64,000 nt of DNA from Sinonovacula constricta. Taxonomy: Eukaryota; Mollusca; Bivalvia; Cardiida; Solecurtidae. Positions 48,301 to 62,455 of this stretch are shown here, piece after piece. The stretch's first letter is position 1. Every line of letters begins with the position of its first letter. Location of the stretch: the NCBI GenBank assembly GCA_007844125.1, contig CM017557.1, forward strand, positions 61,513,411 to 61,577,410, in the 5' to 3' direction. The translations under genes and the position numbers were made by a program. The notes beneath the pieces were generated by a model. That model searched no databases. It was given only the letters and a program-made list of their open reading frames with translations, and was not told the origin of the DNA.

Positions 48301-50874
48301 TTTTTTGTAATACCTCTAGTTACTCTTGAACATATGTCAACACAGACCGAAATATTATATAGAACGAAATTGAACAGATAGTATCTTTCTGACAAAAATG
48401 CTCAGTAAATTGGCAGTTTAGAAACAAATAATCAAACAAATAAGTTTACATGATAAAAAAATTTTTTGTTACCTTTATGTCCACCTTTGTATGTGGATAA
48501 TAGCTAATATTGGATATTTTTTGTGAACAAAATAAGGATGGAAACTTAGCTTAAGGTGTATTCGTTTTGTTGAATTTCTAGAAACAGTTATGTGTTTTTG
48601 TTATTTCTTACTATTTTTCATTAAGAAATCCAGCAGGACAGGGGGAGGAGGGGTGGGAGGGGTAATATAATATTATATGTAACTTGCTCATGATATTGTG
48701 TTGTTTTTATTGGCATGATGTGATAAGCATTATATCTATATAGGATCTAATTAGTTTATTTGCTTGTGTATTAGGTCTCATAGGTCACATAAACTTGTGA
48801 TTTTAAGCAAATATGTGCCACATCTCTGTTCTATGGTCGATGGATAGAGTGAAAAATATATTTTGTAATTTCAGTTACGAAATTTATTTCACCTTTTTCA
48901 AACGAAATTAAATCATTGTTTCTTTTTAAAATTTATTCTCAGGGTTAGTTAATGACTCGAAAACTTTAAGTTATCTGATTGTTTACATGGGAAAACTTTA
49001 TTCCCATACATGGTTAAATTTGCACTAAGAAAATTTCTGCTATTTTAAGTTTTGTGTCTTAATATTTCTCTTTTTCTTCTGAAATAAATGTGTTTTCCCA
49101 ATCTGCTGCAAGGTGTCTAATGCTTTAAGCCTGTTTTATGTGTGAGAATGTGCGGAAATTTATTTCATGAAAATTGATTTCATTTTTTTTTCTGCATTTA
49201 GTTTGAGTGAAAGCCTGGATATTTTACAGACCTTGATGCTCTATTTGGTGATGCATCTTACAGAGTCCATGCTGGTTTTTGGTGATAAACATTGATGTGA
49301 GGATGGCACATCCATGAGAAAATACAGTCCCGAGACTAGAACAATCGTCATCACCATTTCTCATCTTGATGATTGAGATGGTGCTAATTTTGTATGGTGA
49401 CAATTTTTCAGTTTTTTTTTTAAATATATATTTTTTCATATTTGATGATCACTTTGTGTGACTTGTCATGAAAGGTCATGCTGTTTATTTAATTAACAAA
49501 TTTTGGATTTGATAGAAAAATATTGTTGTATTATTTATTATTGTATATGATTTCAAGAAAAAACAACAGTTTTTGCCAGTGCTAAATATGCATCGTATAG
49601 ACTTAAGATTTGGATGGTCTAGTATTTAAAGCCATACTTTAGGGCCAATTTTGCTGATGTAAATCCTATAAAAACATCTGGTTATAATAATACTTAGTAA
49701 TAAGTTATAAAAATATAAATCATGAAAAGTAAGATCACATACAAATATCATATAATTAGCTATCATACAATATTTTTTAACTGAACAACTAAGAAATTAA
49801 ATACAAAATCTTATTATATGAAGTTTTAAAAAATAAATTCTGCCAAAACAAAATTTTGAGTTTAGCTTAAGGCATCTGGCAAAAACTTACTATAAGACAA
49901 TACAAGAGAATGTGTATCTATTGTTCATACCCCTGTATAACTAAAAGTGTCAGTTTTACTTTTGATAGGAATGCAAAACTGCAGCCACAGATTGCCACAG
50001 CAAGTTAAATCAACAACTTCTCAACTCTATCCAACATTGACTATTCATTTCAAACACTGACCACACTGTTGGAGCCAACTGGAATGTCCCTAATGTCCAA
50101 GGTGCCATCAACTGACCAACCATGTCACATGACCATACATGACCAACCCACCTGCCGTTCCAAACCTGCCAGGTAATTGTATAATGAATATTTAGATTGT
50201 TTAACATCACAATATGCCCAACAAAATGGTTTAATACCACAATACATGACTGAATGAATGAACACCCAATGAAAATGGGTATGGCACCATACACCATAAT
50301 CACTGTTATTTGTTATGGAGGTCGTCCTTTCAGAGGTGTACAGTGGGGGTATGGGATATGTGTCACATAGCTAAAGTGTCCCCTACTGGGCTGTCATTAC
50401 CCCTGGTATTGATCCCTGGCTCCATAATGTAGGGGGCCTGCCGAGTAGGGGAGGGGATCTGCCAGAACTCTTGACAAGCTAAACATTGTCCAAAACACAA
50501 CAAATGGTCATTTGGGCTGCTGAAATGGACACATTTTCCAAGACAATGATGTCCAGAAAATGGGTTTCCTTTGGTTTCAATGCAGCCATATCTGCCTTTC
50601 AATTTCCTCTAGGTGTATCATTACTCTAAAAATGCTTGTCCATTCTCGAAACGTGGTTATTTTGTCGTAATGAATGAGAAAAATGCCAATGGAGAAAAAA
50701 TGTATTTTAATAGATAATTGGTATAATTGCGATCTTTAATTTTCATCTGTTTTATTAATTAGCAATTCATCATGGATGCAAATGTAGAGGCAACGAATCC
50801 TATCAATAAGGGGATTAATAAAGGACTTAAGGAAAAAAGGACTTTTGGCATGAAATGTGTTTTATTTTATGTCT

Positions 50875-50980
50875 TAACCTGCTGTGCATGAGCTAATGAG
50901 GCCTTATAAACATTGTAGATCCCGATCAACAAGCTCTACTAAGATCTGACCAATTAGAATCAGCACTATTTGTTATTATG
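50875..50980 (+). repeat. Dispersed palindromic GATC repeat
   Basis: cattgtagatcccgatcaac and agatctgaccaattagaatc with gcactatttgttattat, as in other copies. Confidence 0.55.
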
Positions 50981-53900
50981 TTTATTGCAATACCTTAGCT
51001 ACCTTAGTGTACACTTGTAATTAAACTATGAAGACTAAATATTAGTTGTTAAAAATAGGATGTTCATGATGTAGCACTAAAGGGTGACAGTAGTGGATAT
51101 TGGTAATGCATTTTAAGGTAGCAGGGAAATGTTATGGCTAGATTGACTGGTTGACGGTTAGATGGTCAGTCTGGTCATCATTATCATGTCCGGGGATTTA
51201 CAATAATGACCGCCTGTCTACAGTTAATGGTCAGGAGTTTTTTTCCCAATGATTTATGATGGTTTAAATGGTCACTGCATGAAGAATAGTACATTTTCAA
51301 GGGTTACTCATTCAGAAAAAATGTGCTGATAATCAACTGTGAGAGGGTTTTTCATTGGATGATGGTTTTATGAACAGATTGGTAATTTTTATTGTGGAAA
51401 TTAGTTCAATGTTATCACAGTGTTTTTTCTGATTTAAAAGTCGCTGTTTCTGTTTTTTATCTATGTCTATTGGTGGTTTTTTCAGCATTTGTTTTGGTGT
51501 GGTTTTTCCATTAGAACATTTAGGGAGTGTGTTTGTTGTTGTTTTTTTATTGGGATTGTGGGTGGGAAATTATTATTTATATTTTTGTAATCATTATTCA
51601 TTTTTTGGTTTTAATTTATCAAAGATTCAAATTTTTTAAATTATTTTATTATTTTGGTACATAATGTAATGAATTTGTCTATGTTTTCACTTAACATACA
51701 GAATTAATTTAATTTAAATAATAATTTGATGTTCCCTTTTTTATTCCTTAAAAAAGTCAGTAGTTTTTATTACTTTATCATTTTATTTCTTTTTTTTTAA
51801 CTTTTTATTATTGAACATTGATATTGAATAAAAATCAGGTGTGGAGCAAAATATGCAAGGTATTGTAGTAATTACAGAATGTGCATGGGGGAATTTCAGT
51901 AACCTTGTCAGAAATTCCTAGGTCTCCCCTCTATGTTTCATGTGTAATTATATTTGTAAATTATTAATTATCTGCCCCTTGATGTTGGAATGCTAGAACT
52001 CTTCAACATGGGAGATACAAAAGAACTTTCTCAGACACGTTAAGTGGCCCAAGCCAGCTATTGTAAACAGTTGAAATTATTTGGAAACCCTTGGATTCTA
52101 TCTGTTCCAAACAGAAGCAAAAAGAAATAATTTGGAACCTCTTGGATTATATCAGCTCTAAACAGTGCTAGTTGAAGAGTGTGCGCTTTCTGTTTCCATC
52201 TACCCACTTAAAGTATCAGTCAGATTCTTGTTTGTTTGTTTTTTGCAATTTTTTTTTTCTCAAGAAAAAAACATATCGAATGAGATTATAAATTTTCTCA
52301 CTCTTTTACATAATGAGAAAAATTACAAAGAATACAGGTTGATATGAAACAAGAGATACACATCAGTTCATCAACTTCAACACTTCTATTACATTAAATA
52401 GAAAAAAATCATCATTGAGACAATTGCAGAAGACATTAAAACATCCAATGGTCAAAACAAGTATGTAAGGTAAGTAACTTATGACAAAGTGAAAAAAACA
52501 ACACAGGTGAATCTGAAATTTAATTAGTGAAAATAGAGCAAAACCATTCCTTTCTGGTATTGTGACAACCAAGTCTATAGCAGGAAATTGAAAATATAAA
52601 AAAATGAAACATGTTTTAGGCTCAGGTGGAACAGTAAGTCATGCAGTCAACAATCAAATCAAAGCTCAAAACATAGGAATGTAATCTCTGATAGGCCAAT
52701 AAAGTTAATAGAAAATGGACAGGTAAATGTTTATGAGACTCATAGAACTGTTTAGTAACAAAAATAGCAAGACTGTCCTTATCTGGAAGTGCAGAAATCC
52801 CATCTGTGAGACAGAATAGGGAAAAGTTTGAATATGTTGATGTAAACATATTGAGAACCAGAGTGAACAGTTAGTGACGGATAGGTATTGATTGGCTGAT
52901 TTAGGTGCTGAAGGCAGCTGCTTAGTGATGGCTGTCACATACAGACTGGTTCATTCTCACTGGCACTTACATTTGTACCAGTCTCTTCCAATGGTGACCA
53001 ATACAATTGTACAACTTTAGCCATTCTTTTTAACAATCAAGAATTGAAATGCTAGTTGAAAAAAAAAAATATTTTCTAACAGTTGTAGAGGTGAGAGTTC
53101 CATTTTAAGTTAAAGCAACCTTGACTGATTACTCACATTTATGCAGTAAGACTTAAAAGGTTGAGCTGAACATGTTTATGCAAAAGCATGAAATTGCATT
53201 TTGTTTGCTATACTTGGAAATTTGTGCATGAAGTATGAATATATATCATATTGTCTATTTATAAGTAAAAGTAAACATTTTCTGACATTAACATCAACTC
53301 CATTTAAAGTTTTGGATATCGAAAATATTATTATGCCATATAAAAAATGAAAAATAAATATCCATATATCTAATGACTGTTATATCTCCAGACATAAGCA
53401 AGTGCTATTTTGCATCTTCTTAAAAAGATGCATCACCCATACTTAAGAACCATTTTCCTTCCATCAAAAAGATAAAGCTAATTATTTTAGCTTGCATCCA
53501 TTTTTCATGTCTTCTATATAAGTGAAAAGAAAAAGTACAAAGTACATCCCTATTTAGCCAATATCCATTTGAGTCTATGTAAGGTTTTAGAAGAGTAAGT
53601 TACGACTTCCTATCACTTTATAGGGTCTTTGAAGTTCCTCCACTCTAAAACCTCCCATGTTTGCCTTCTCAGATATAAATCACAACCAGTGCAGTTCCTC
53701 TCCCAGGTTATGCCCTTTTATGTCAAGTTGTTCACATCAATGTTCTGCCAAGATACGAAGTTCATATCTCGCAGGCAAAGATATAGTTCCAGACGTTTGC
53801 ATCCATATGCGAACATGGAACGATCTTGTTTTATGGTAAATCAATGCTTTTGTAGAAATATATCATCTCAATTGAATTACTGGCTTCTAATTTAGCTTTA

Positions 53901-54186
53901 GTTGAATCAAATTTTATCACGAGGTCATTATTGAATCTTGCACACGGCTTTGTTTATCGGCAACAAGGGACTGTGTGTATGCATGTGCTTGTGAAATAGC
54001 GGTACAGTATTTGGTCCAGGACATGGTCTGGCATCTTTGACAAGAATGTTCTGTATGAACTTGAATGAACAATGATGATGGGATTGAGTTTAAACCTATT
54101 TGTTTACAGTCAATTCCGATAATGAGTTCTTTCAACTTATATTAATTCTGCTTGATTTCCTACTTTTTCGGTAGAATAGATACTCA

Positions 54187-54330
54187 GGGCAGTGACCACC
54201 TGGAGCAATGCAAGTAAATAGTCTTCCCCTGAGATAAACATTCTAGGTGGTCAGTCTGGGGTTCAAACCTCTGACCATTTGATCTGAAGTCTAATGTCTT
54301 ACTACAAGACCACGCAGGGCATTCACAGAA
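54187..54330 (-). mobile_element. tRNA-derived SINE, same family as 9678-9862
   Basis: Minus strand: tgcgtggtcttgtagtaag, cagatcaaatggtcagagg and the B box ggtttgaacccca, then the tail aagactatttacttgcattg followed by ctccaggtggtcac. It matches the 9678 copy across both head and tail with scattered substitutions. Confidence 0.7.
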
Positions 54331-55092
54331 ATTCAGAATTAGGTGTGATGTTATAAATATAACAAACACAAATGTAAAAGAACAAATGTAAGTCATACCA
54401 ATACATTTATATCCTTGTTAAACTTTAGGCCCGAGAGATGATGAGCTTAATAAGTCCAGATATAGTTCAGCTGTGTTGATGAAGTTTAGTTACCCAATAT
54501 TTTTATTATAAATAAAGTTATTATTTGGCTTATCATTTGACTTACTGTGATTTAAAAATAATATATACCAAAAGGTTTATTTTCAAAAAGTATGTATTTA
54601 TAAAATGTTTATTGAAAGACAAATCAACAACTTAAGTCACAAAGTTACTGCTTTACACAGGATGCTGATGACCTAACAATTTAAGACTATTCTTGCCTCC
54701 AACAAAAAGTAGTTCTACATATTTCCATGACAGATATGGAAATGAAACGCAGAGTCACATATTTAAATCCTGTAGCAGTTCAAAATAATCCACTGTTTAT
54801 ATTAGCATATCCAGCTTGTTTATAACTGGGTTAAGATGTGAATATAACAAGCAAGACTAAATGAACTTCAATTTTGTAAATAAACAACCCCCAGAGGGTG
54901 TAGGAATACAGCATCCAGTGAAACGTTTTGAGAAAGAATGGTTCATCTAACAAAAAATTATATATGGCTGTTTATAAACTTAAGTTCTTTTAGTCTGAAC
55001 ATGTGACTTTCCTGGAGCAGCAAATACCACAATCCTTGCAGCAGTTTCAATGTCATTTCTTGCTTGTGTGAATTAATCTTGCCATAATTATT

Positions 55093-55177
55093 AAAAAAGC
55101 TATGAATAAAGTTCATAGCTTTGCGATATATTTTATATTATCACAAAGCTATAAAGTTTTATTCATAGCTTTTTTTA
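55093..55177. repeat. Near-perfect hairpin, 85 bp
   Basis: The left arm aaaaaagctatgaataaag and ttcatagctttgcgatata is answered by tatcacaaagctataaag and ttttattcatagctttttt. Arms of about 38 bp with few mismatches and a short AT loop. A small MITE or fold-back element. Confidence 0.8.
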
Positions 55178-56726
55178 AAAACTTGTCTTATGTTATATAC
55201 TTATGAATCAGTACAATGTCAGGGTCACATTAGGGCAATGACTAATTCCTTTCCCAACCCAGTTTTAGTTATTTGCCACTGCGGGATGTCTCCAAAACAG
55301 ACAGTTTTATTCAGGACAGCAAGCAATTAAGTCTTGACTCTCCATGATAAAGGACTATACAACATAAAAGCTAGCCCAGTACAATTAGAGTGGTCAGATA
55401 TTTCTAAAACAGCATTGAAATTTATATTTTGAACTATTTTCTACCCACAATTCTGATTTTCACTTTGTTAGGTAAAATTAATGAACTGATTGGGAATTCT
55501 GTGGGAAACTAACCTATGTCTGATGTTATCTTCATTTGGTGATCTCTGAATTGTAAAACTTGTATTTCTTGTAATAAAATAAAATGGCAGAACATCAATA
55601 AACTTAAATTACATATCCAGTTACTGATTTGAAACCCTTAGGACAAAATGTGTGAGTTGGTATAAAAGGGGTCTCATCGTACAAGGTCAGGTGCATTTTC
55701 TGATATAGGCCAATCTTTTAAGTCCCAATCAACCTTAAACGGGTAGTCACCAACCAGTACAAAAGGTTAATGATGATTTTGTGTAAATTCTTTCAGTTCA
55801 TTAAATAATGAATTGCCTCCAAAACATTTAATGAAAATGTGAGACAAGCAAATTATCTTTAGTTTGTTTAAAATACCATACTTTTATCAGTATCTACTCA
55901 CATTACAAAGTCTAGTAAATGAAAACAATTTTAGTTATTGTTAACCATATTTAGTCTCGCCAGAAATCGAATGAATATTCTACTTGAAATATTTTAATTT
56001 GATTACTTGTACAGGCAGGTTTGTACATAAAATAAGGCATTAACCTAGCCACAGCTTTATATGTGGGGAGTCTCTGAAGAAAGGTGAGAACCGGTATACA
56101 ATTGACAGTATTTTAACAAAAAATCAACACTAGAATACATGACAGGAAAAAAAATAAACAATAGCAGACCATAAAAGTATTTAATTCAACTTATTTTTTT
56201 GATAATCGATTAAATTTAGACTTAACTACACCAACAATTCAATAATTTAATTCCCATTACAAAAGATTCAACTGAAACTCGTCAAAAATTCAGGGGCCTT
56301 TGCTTCAAGAGTCAGAAAGTTTGAACTGCTTAATTACTTAACCATTATCAGTATAAAATTGACCCATAATCCCTTTATGTTCACAAAGAAGTTGTTCAAA
56401 ATAGATTAAAATGGCTCAAGATTTCTTTTCGAATACTGATACTATCTTGGTTTAAGAAGTGAACGCAGTCGTGACTGAGCTTATTAAACATAAGTCATTT
56501 ACTAAGCGAGTCACGAAATTTATATCAACCTTTAGAGGGATTATTTTAAAAATTATCTGCTGAATTATTCAAACTTTTTTCATGTTATTATGTCTGGGAG
56601 TAAGAAGGACTTGTATTTAATTTTAATGACCATTTAATGGGTCTAGGGACGCTATTATGACAGGTTTTGCTTATCAGACTTTTATTGTGTTCTTAATCTT
56701 TTTGTGGTTATAAGGGCAGTAATTTG

Positions 56727-56903
56727 ATCATCATCATCATCATTATTTCTATCATCATCATCATGGTCATTGTCGTTGTCTGTCGATAACAACAATAGCA
56801 ACAATAACAACAAAATCATCATCATCATAATTGTAATTTAACATTGCCATTGCCATCATCATCATCAGCATTATCTTTATCATCATCTTTATCATCATCA
56901 TTC
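56727..56903. repeat. ATC/AAC microsatellite cluster
   Basis: Two (atc)n blocks separated by an (aac)n-like stretch; simple sequence, with no coding meaning for the Ser/Leu-rich translation. Confidence 0.9.
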
Positions 56904-58379
56904 GTCACGAAATGTAACTGCAATTTTCTAAAAGAAGAACATGTTTTATTAATTTGCTTGGTTGCAAACTTAATATTTTATTTCACTGTAAAATTGCCTA
57001 ACACAATTTTAGGTCTTAAACAATTCATGCTTGCATGAAGAATGCAAATGTTTGTACAATAAAGTAAAATAAATCACTTGAACGCCCTAATTTGCATATT
57101 TTTCTCTGGGTTTATATCAGACAAATACTGTTTTGTTATTGTCATTTTAAAATTTGCATTTATAATTAGAATAATTATCATTAAATACTTGAATAATAAG
57201 ATTTTTTTTATAAATATCTGTGTGCAGAGAATACAATAAGCTTTTCTTTTCTGTTGCATTTAATTACATAAATTACAACTTAATTATTCTTGCAGCCCTA
57301 GCAAAAAAATTACTGTCTTGCTTTTCACATTTTGACAGTTTCATTTCGAAAGCTTTATAAACCAAATTAGATCTCCCAGACAAGTTTGATTTATGATAAA
57401 CGGTATATTTAATTGTCAATTAAACATCCTGTACATAGGAATTATGGGAGAAAAATGTGCAATAGTTGTTCCGTCTACCTTTCCTATCCATGTTAGACAA
57501 TTAGTTTTTTTGTAGAATTAACTCCTACACCTTAAAAAGTGGTATTGTTACTGCATTTTTTGTACTTTTGTTTAAACATATTTCAGTCATACTAACATAA
57601 AGGCTACAAACTTCACTTACAGTAATGTAATGGCTGATGTTGATGTTGTAATGAGAGACATTAACAAATTGTCTCCCCTGAATAATCTCTAAATGCAAGT
57701 AGGTTTATTTGTTTGGGTTAACCATCACCAACAAACACTTCAATTTTCTGTTTTAAATAACATATCTCTATAAGTATTTAAATGTTTTTTAGATTTTTAT
57801 TTATGCAAAAGTAAGAAATTTCAATGTTTTTAATTACAATATCTATAAAAGAACAGGTAATTAAGTCCAAGAATTCCAACTAAGGACCTACCTACTGTTT
57901 GGAATACCTCGGATATTAACTCACAAGGGAGACAATTTCTATTTCACCAATACTGGGCTACTGGGAGGTGATGAGCTTAGGTTTACTGCATCAACTATAT
58001 TAAACATTCTGTTTAACTACTTACAAATCACCTATGAGTGATATTTATCATTTTTTCTTTTTACCCTAATCACATTTCTTCAGCCTCTTCAGCTTATTTT
58101 CTCAAACTCTGACAATTTATTTTCTGGTTAAGTAAAGATATCTATCAGTCTTAAGTGGGGATGAAGTTTATTGGGAAAAGATAAGTTTATAATTTGCTGA
58201 AATGTACTTATTATCTTACAATAACATGTTAGCAATGGTATAAATGAGTTTGCACCACCCAGTCATGATATTTGTTTATCTTAGTGTCCCAACAGCAGAA
58301 ATCTTGTAAGTGCACATTAATGTAATTGGATGTAAAAATAATGAACCCAGTCCACCTTCAGTGCATTGTAAATGCAATT

Positions 58380-58520
58380 TATTTGATGCCATCCAATTAA
58401 CATTTACAGCTGAGGAGCCCCATTTACATGGCGGTGACAATAATTAGCTCCCCTGGGCATTAAAAGTGACCTCCCTTTGTTGGCCTGGGAGGTTATGGGA
58501 GCACCCCTTATCTACAACAG
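58380..58520. promoter_or_regulatory. Candidate intronic regulatory block
   Basis: Unique, less AT-rich sequence with clustered factor-like words: ccaattaacattt and ataattagc (homeodomain), ggtgacaat (TGACA half-site), ccctttgttgg (SOX/TCF-like). Chosen only by composition and motif clustering; conservation was not tested. Confidence 0.3.
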
Positions 58521-59661
58521 TGGGACCAGTCTCTATTGATTACCTAATCAACCTCTGTACAATCTGGATATGGCACCTTGATGGCCCCCCTGTGAACCCC
58601 TACTAATTCAAATATAATTGAAAATAAAAAAAATCTCCCTAAAGGACTCCAAACTAAGGGAAATCCACCCTCCCCTCCCTTCAACTTCCATCCCAACCAT
58701 TTTACTTCAATCAACAGTTGTTTGGCTGGATCCCTGCCCTGCAGGACCATGACCATGCACACCCAATGTATCTCTGCTGGAATACCTGGGTACCAGCAAT
58801 GTAATGTCAGGGCACCAAGATACTCATTAAAGTGAAATGGACACCAGTCTAGCTAGGTCATGACCTTGCCAATCTTTATGGACCATGGTCAGTTGAAATC
58901 TCTAATCAAGAAGTCACAACCTGCACCTTCCTTTAATTTTCATTCCTCCATTCCAGAGAGTCCTCAAACCTAAACAACCAGACCCAAAAATCTTAACCAT
59001 GCAACCATGGCATAGTTGAAGAAAGATAGATGGATATACACTTTCTGCAGGGTCTACAGGATTTACCCTATAGCCTACCACATTTTCAATAGCCCATACT
59101 TAAGTCATACTTTATTATAATATCTACTTTTTGCTACATTTAATTGTTACCAGCTATTTTGCTAGAGACTCAGGAGAAAATAGTGCTGTGCCTGGTCAAA
59201 CAGCTTCCACACTGGAAGCTGCTGGTCTGGAGCTGAAAGCTGAGTCATCTAAATCTGCAGCTTTTTGCCATTACTCAATAAATTTGTTTTAAGCAGAGCA
59301 AACATTTACAGGTAATTAATCTATCTTTTCCACCATTCCCTTTTAAAAGAAAATTAATATTTTCCCATGGAGAGAACTTGACACATTTTTAAGTCAATAA
59401 AGTCTTGTAATGTTATTTGAGCTATAGTCAATTAAGTTTATCCATTAACTTAAATGTTGCAATGGTTAGACAACTTCTTTTCTTTTTTTGTTTATGAAAA
59501 AATGCCACGCATATGGTTATCCAAGGTAATTTTTAGCAGGGAAACCTAAGAAAGTTCTGATTATTTGAACCACTTGTGCACTACCAGTCACCAGAAAGAC
59601 CATCCTTTCATAAAAAGTTCTAACTCTGACTAAGTGTCCAACCTACACCACTCATGATGCA

Positions 59662-59867
59662 TGTGAACTTTTTCTAAGGTAAAGGAGGAGATTTTCTCTT
59701 ACAAATTGGGAGATTTTCACTTGCAATGTGGGAGATGTGTTATTTTCATATATACAAAGGAGGCAGTTATCTGTTTCCAAGAAGGGAGATTACTGAAAAC
59801 ACCCCTTATTTTCAAATAATTTTGGACCTTTAGTGGGAGTCTCCCTCCAAAAGTGGGAGAGTTCACA
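59662..59867 (+). mobile_element. ~200-bp MITE-like repeat, copy B
   Basis: Starts tgtgaactttttctaagg and ends gggagagttcaca, a short terminal inverted repeat (tgtgaact/agttcaca). Interior: cttgcaatgtgggagat, cagttatctgtttccaag, gggagtctccctcc. Confidence 0.75.
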
Positions 59868-60486
59868 ATGTATGTACTATAGGTTAAGCTGAGGAGTGGC
59901 TTTTGTCATCCTTTTAAACCAAACCATTATGGAAGGCAAATAATTGACTTCCCAGATTAAAACTTGAAGATTTCTTAATTACTGCAGTATCATGATAGAA
60001 GGAAATTGAAGGGAAGAACATCACTTTTGAATCTCATTAATTAATAATTTATGTATTTTGGGTTGTTTTCACTTAAGAAATTACAACAAAAAACTATCAC
60101 TACTTAATTTCTGTTCGACATTGATATATAGGTCTGGCAACACAGTATATCTTCAGTCAATTAACCTAATGTATAACTTTCTGTTTCTAATCTGTTGTGT
60201 AATACATTGGCTCGAAGCTAATCAAAGTGTTTACATTTCTCTCCCAACCTACAGTGGGAGCACTTTATAAAGTAATATGTGGAATTAGGAAGCAACCTAA
60301 ACAGTTTCAGAGCTAATACAAAACCAAATTCAATGTATCTTGCTCACTGGTTTCCAATTAAGCTTGTAAGCTTTTTTTTTTTGATTTAACTAAAATGCTG
60401 TCATTATCTGTGTGCTTGCAGGGGATGTTCTTTGCCTCCCTCTTATGCATTTGGATTATCACCATCGTTGTTATATTCCCACAGGT

Positions 60487-60546
60487 AATCATCATCACCA
60501 TTATCATCATCATCATCATCATTATCATCATCATTATTTTCATCAT
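60487..60546. repeat. ATC microsatellite
   Basis: Imperfect (atc)n; the poly-Ile and poly-Met translations are artefacts. Confidence 0.9.
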
Positions 60547-61103
60547 AACCACCCCTCTTCAACTCTTAAGTCATAATTTACCAAATTTAAGTTTTAAATT
60601 CCGACCATCATCTCCAGTCTAATCGCCTAACCAGTGAAGTACCTATTGAAAACTATTTTCCGTAAAGTACTTCTTTTTACTACCAGTAGCTTATTGGGTA
60701 ACTCGGAGAAGATTTTGGGGTGGAGAAAATGGCTTCTATGATAATAGGGCCTAAGTAGAGGGTGGGAGATTGGGGACATAAAACTGCCATGGTTAAGTAG
60801 GACTTAAGGGAGAAATCCACTTCTTTAGAGCTAATGTAGAAGATTAATTACTTTTAGTAATTTGACATTAACTACACTTTTTGTACATTATTGATAGCAA
60901 AAGAAGTACTGCAAAACATGACAAATTATTATAAGTTTGACTTAAAAGATAACTATTCACTTCTTAGGGGCGAATGTATGCACACACTTACTTAAGTTGC
61001 TATCCACTTTTAATATTGGTTTGATGTAATAATAGCATTTTAAAGGTGGCTTTGAAACAAAATTACATGACTTTGGTAGTACCAACACTGTTTGTGCATA
61101 CAA

Positions 61104-61298
61104 TGTGAACATTTTCTGAGGTACAAAGTGGGTGATTTTTCACTTGCAGAGTAGATTTTTTATTTTCATAAAAACAAAGATGGAAGTTATCTGTTTCCAA
61201 GTAGGAAGATTTCTGAGAATGTGTAAAACACCCCTTATTTTTAAATAATTTTGAACCTTTAAAGTTGGAGTCTTCCTCCAAATGTGGGAAAATTCACA
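61104..61298 (+). mobile_element. ~200-bp MITE-like repeat, copy C
   Basis: Starts tgtgaacattttctgagg and ends gggaaaattcaca. The interior matches copy B (gttatctgtttccaagtagg, acaccccttatttttaaata) with scattered changes. Lies 1.2 kb from copy B in the same orientation. Confidence 0.75.
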
Positions 61299-61674
61299 TG
61301 TATGTTCGTGAATTTTTTTTTTCTAAATTTCTGAATTTTGTATGCAAAAGAAAATTCAGTGTACTTCTGTAAAATAAATGTTGTTGATAAGACCTTTCAT
61401 TTTCATCTGTTTTCAAAAATAGCGGTAAGGCATTTTGGGTTAAGTTGCTGCAGTTTTTCTATGCTTTGCATATTATGGGAATTTTGATTAAATCTTTTTT
61501 CCATTGTTTTAAGAATAAATTAAGCAAAATATGCTTTTTTTGTATTGATGAAAATTACTTTCAGATAATTTTAATTGTTTCAATTAAAATGTTTAACTTA
61601 GGCAAAACACATAATAAATTTTTGATCAATTCAGCCTCATTAGACGTAATAATAATCCAGGCCATGAAATCTTC

Positions 61675-61899
61675 TTATTTGGACAGTGTATCAACGACCT
61701 GATTTTTGGTGGGAGTTTCTGTTGGCAGGTTTTCCCATTCGCCTGTCATGATTTGTGTTTCCCTGCAAATACATTCTCCATTGATTCTGATCACTTCAAA
61801 ACTCACTATAAATCTTGTTCGCACATAATGGTCAGGAAATGGAAATCCAAAATTCATGGGAAGTGAAAAATATTTTATAAGATTAGGACAGTGTCAGAC
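61675..61899 (-). pseudogene. Protein-like reading frame, possible exon or transposon fragment
   Basis: A minus-strand frame open from a stop near 61899 to TAA at 61675 reads CPNLIKYFSLPMNFGFPFP, then DHYVRTRFIVSFEVIRI, then NGECICRE and a hydrophilic tail ending VVDTLSK. Amino-acid composition is unusually balanced for this AT-rich window. I see no strong acceptor at its start and do not recognise the family. It may be an isolated exon of an overlapping gene, a decayed mobile-element piece, or chance. Confidence 0.2.
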
Positions 61900-62239
61900 C
61901 GTGATAGAAAGAATGCAGTTGCAAGACCCTGTCTAATTTATGGGGTGCCATCCTATGGCCATCCTATTGCTGGCTTACCAATGAAAAGAGCACATTGGTA
62001 GACCCGGTATATTGGTTGAGAATAAAGTTGCCAGACTTAAGTGCCTGAAAACACATTAATGTCATCCCATTGTTTATGCATTTTTAGAGGTTTCTATCAT
62101 TTTTTGTACTATTTTTTTCCAAGCAATATGACAGAAAAAAAATCTTACAATAATACAAAGTCTGTTAATTGATACAGGTATTATTGTGTTCATTTCCAAA
62201 CTTTGGTGAAATGTTATTTATATTATCTCTTAATTAGCT

Positions 62240-62377
62240 TGCTATTTGCTTATTTATAAGGCTTAGGCAAATAGTGTAGATCTAGATCAGCTAGCTCCTG
62301 CTGGGAGCTGTCTGATTAGGATATAATCTTATTGCTGCCCAGTCTATGTTTATAAGTATATATCAACCCTGACATGT

Positions 62378-62455
<78 letters not shown>

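Noticed and set aside
60358..60622. Poly-Ile / poly-Met reading frames
   Set aside because: Translation of an ATC microsatellite.
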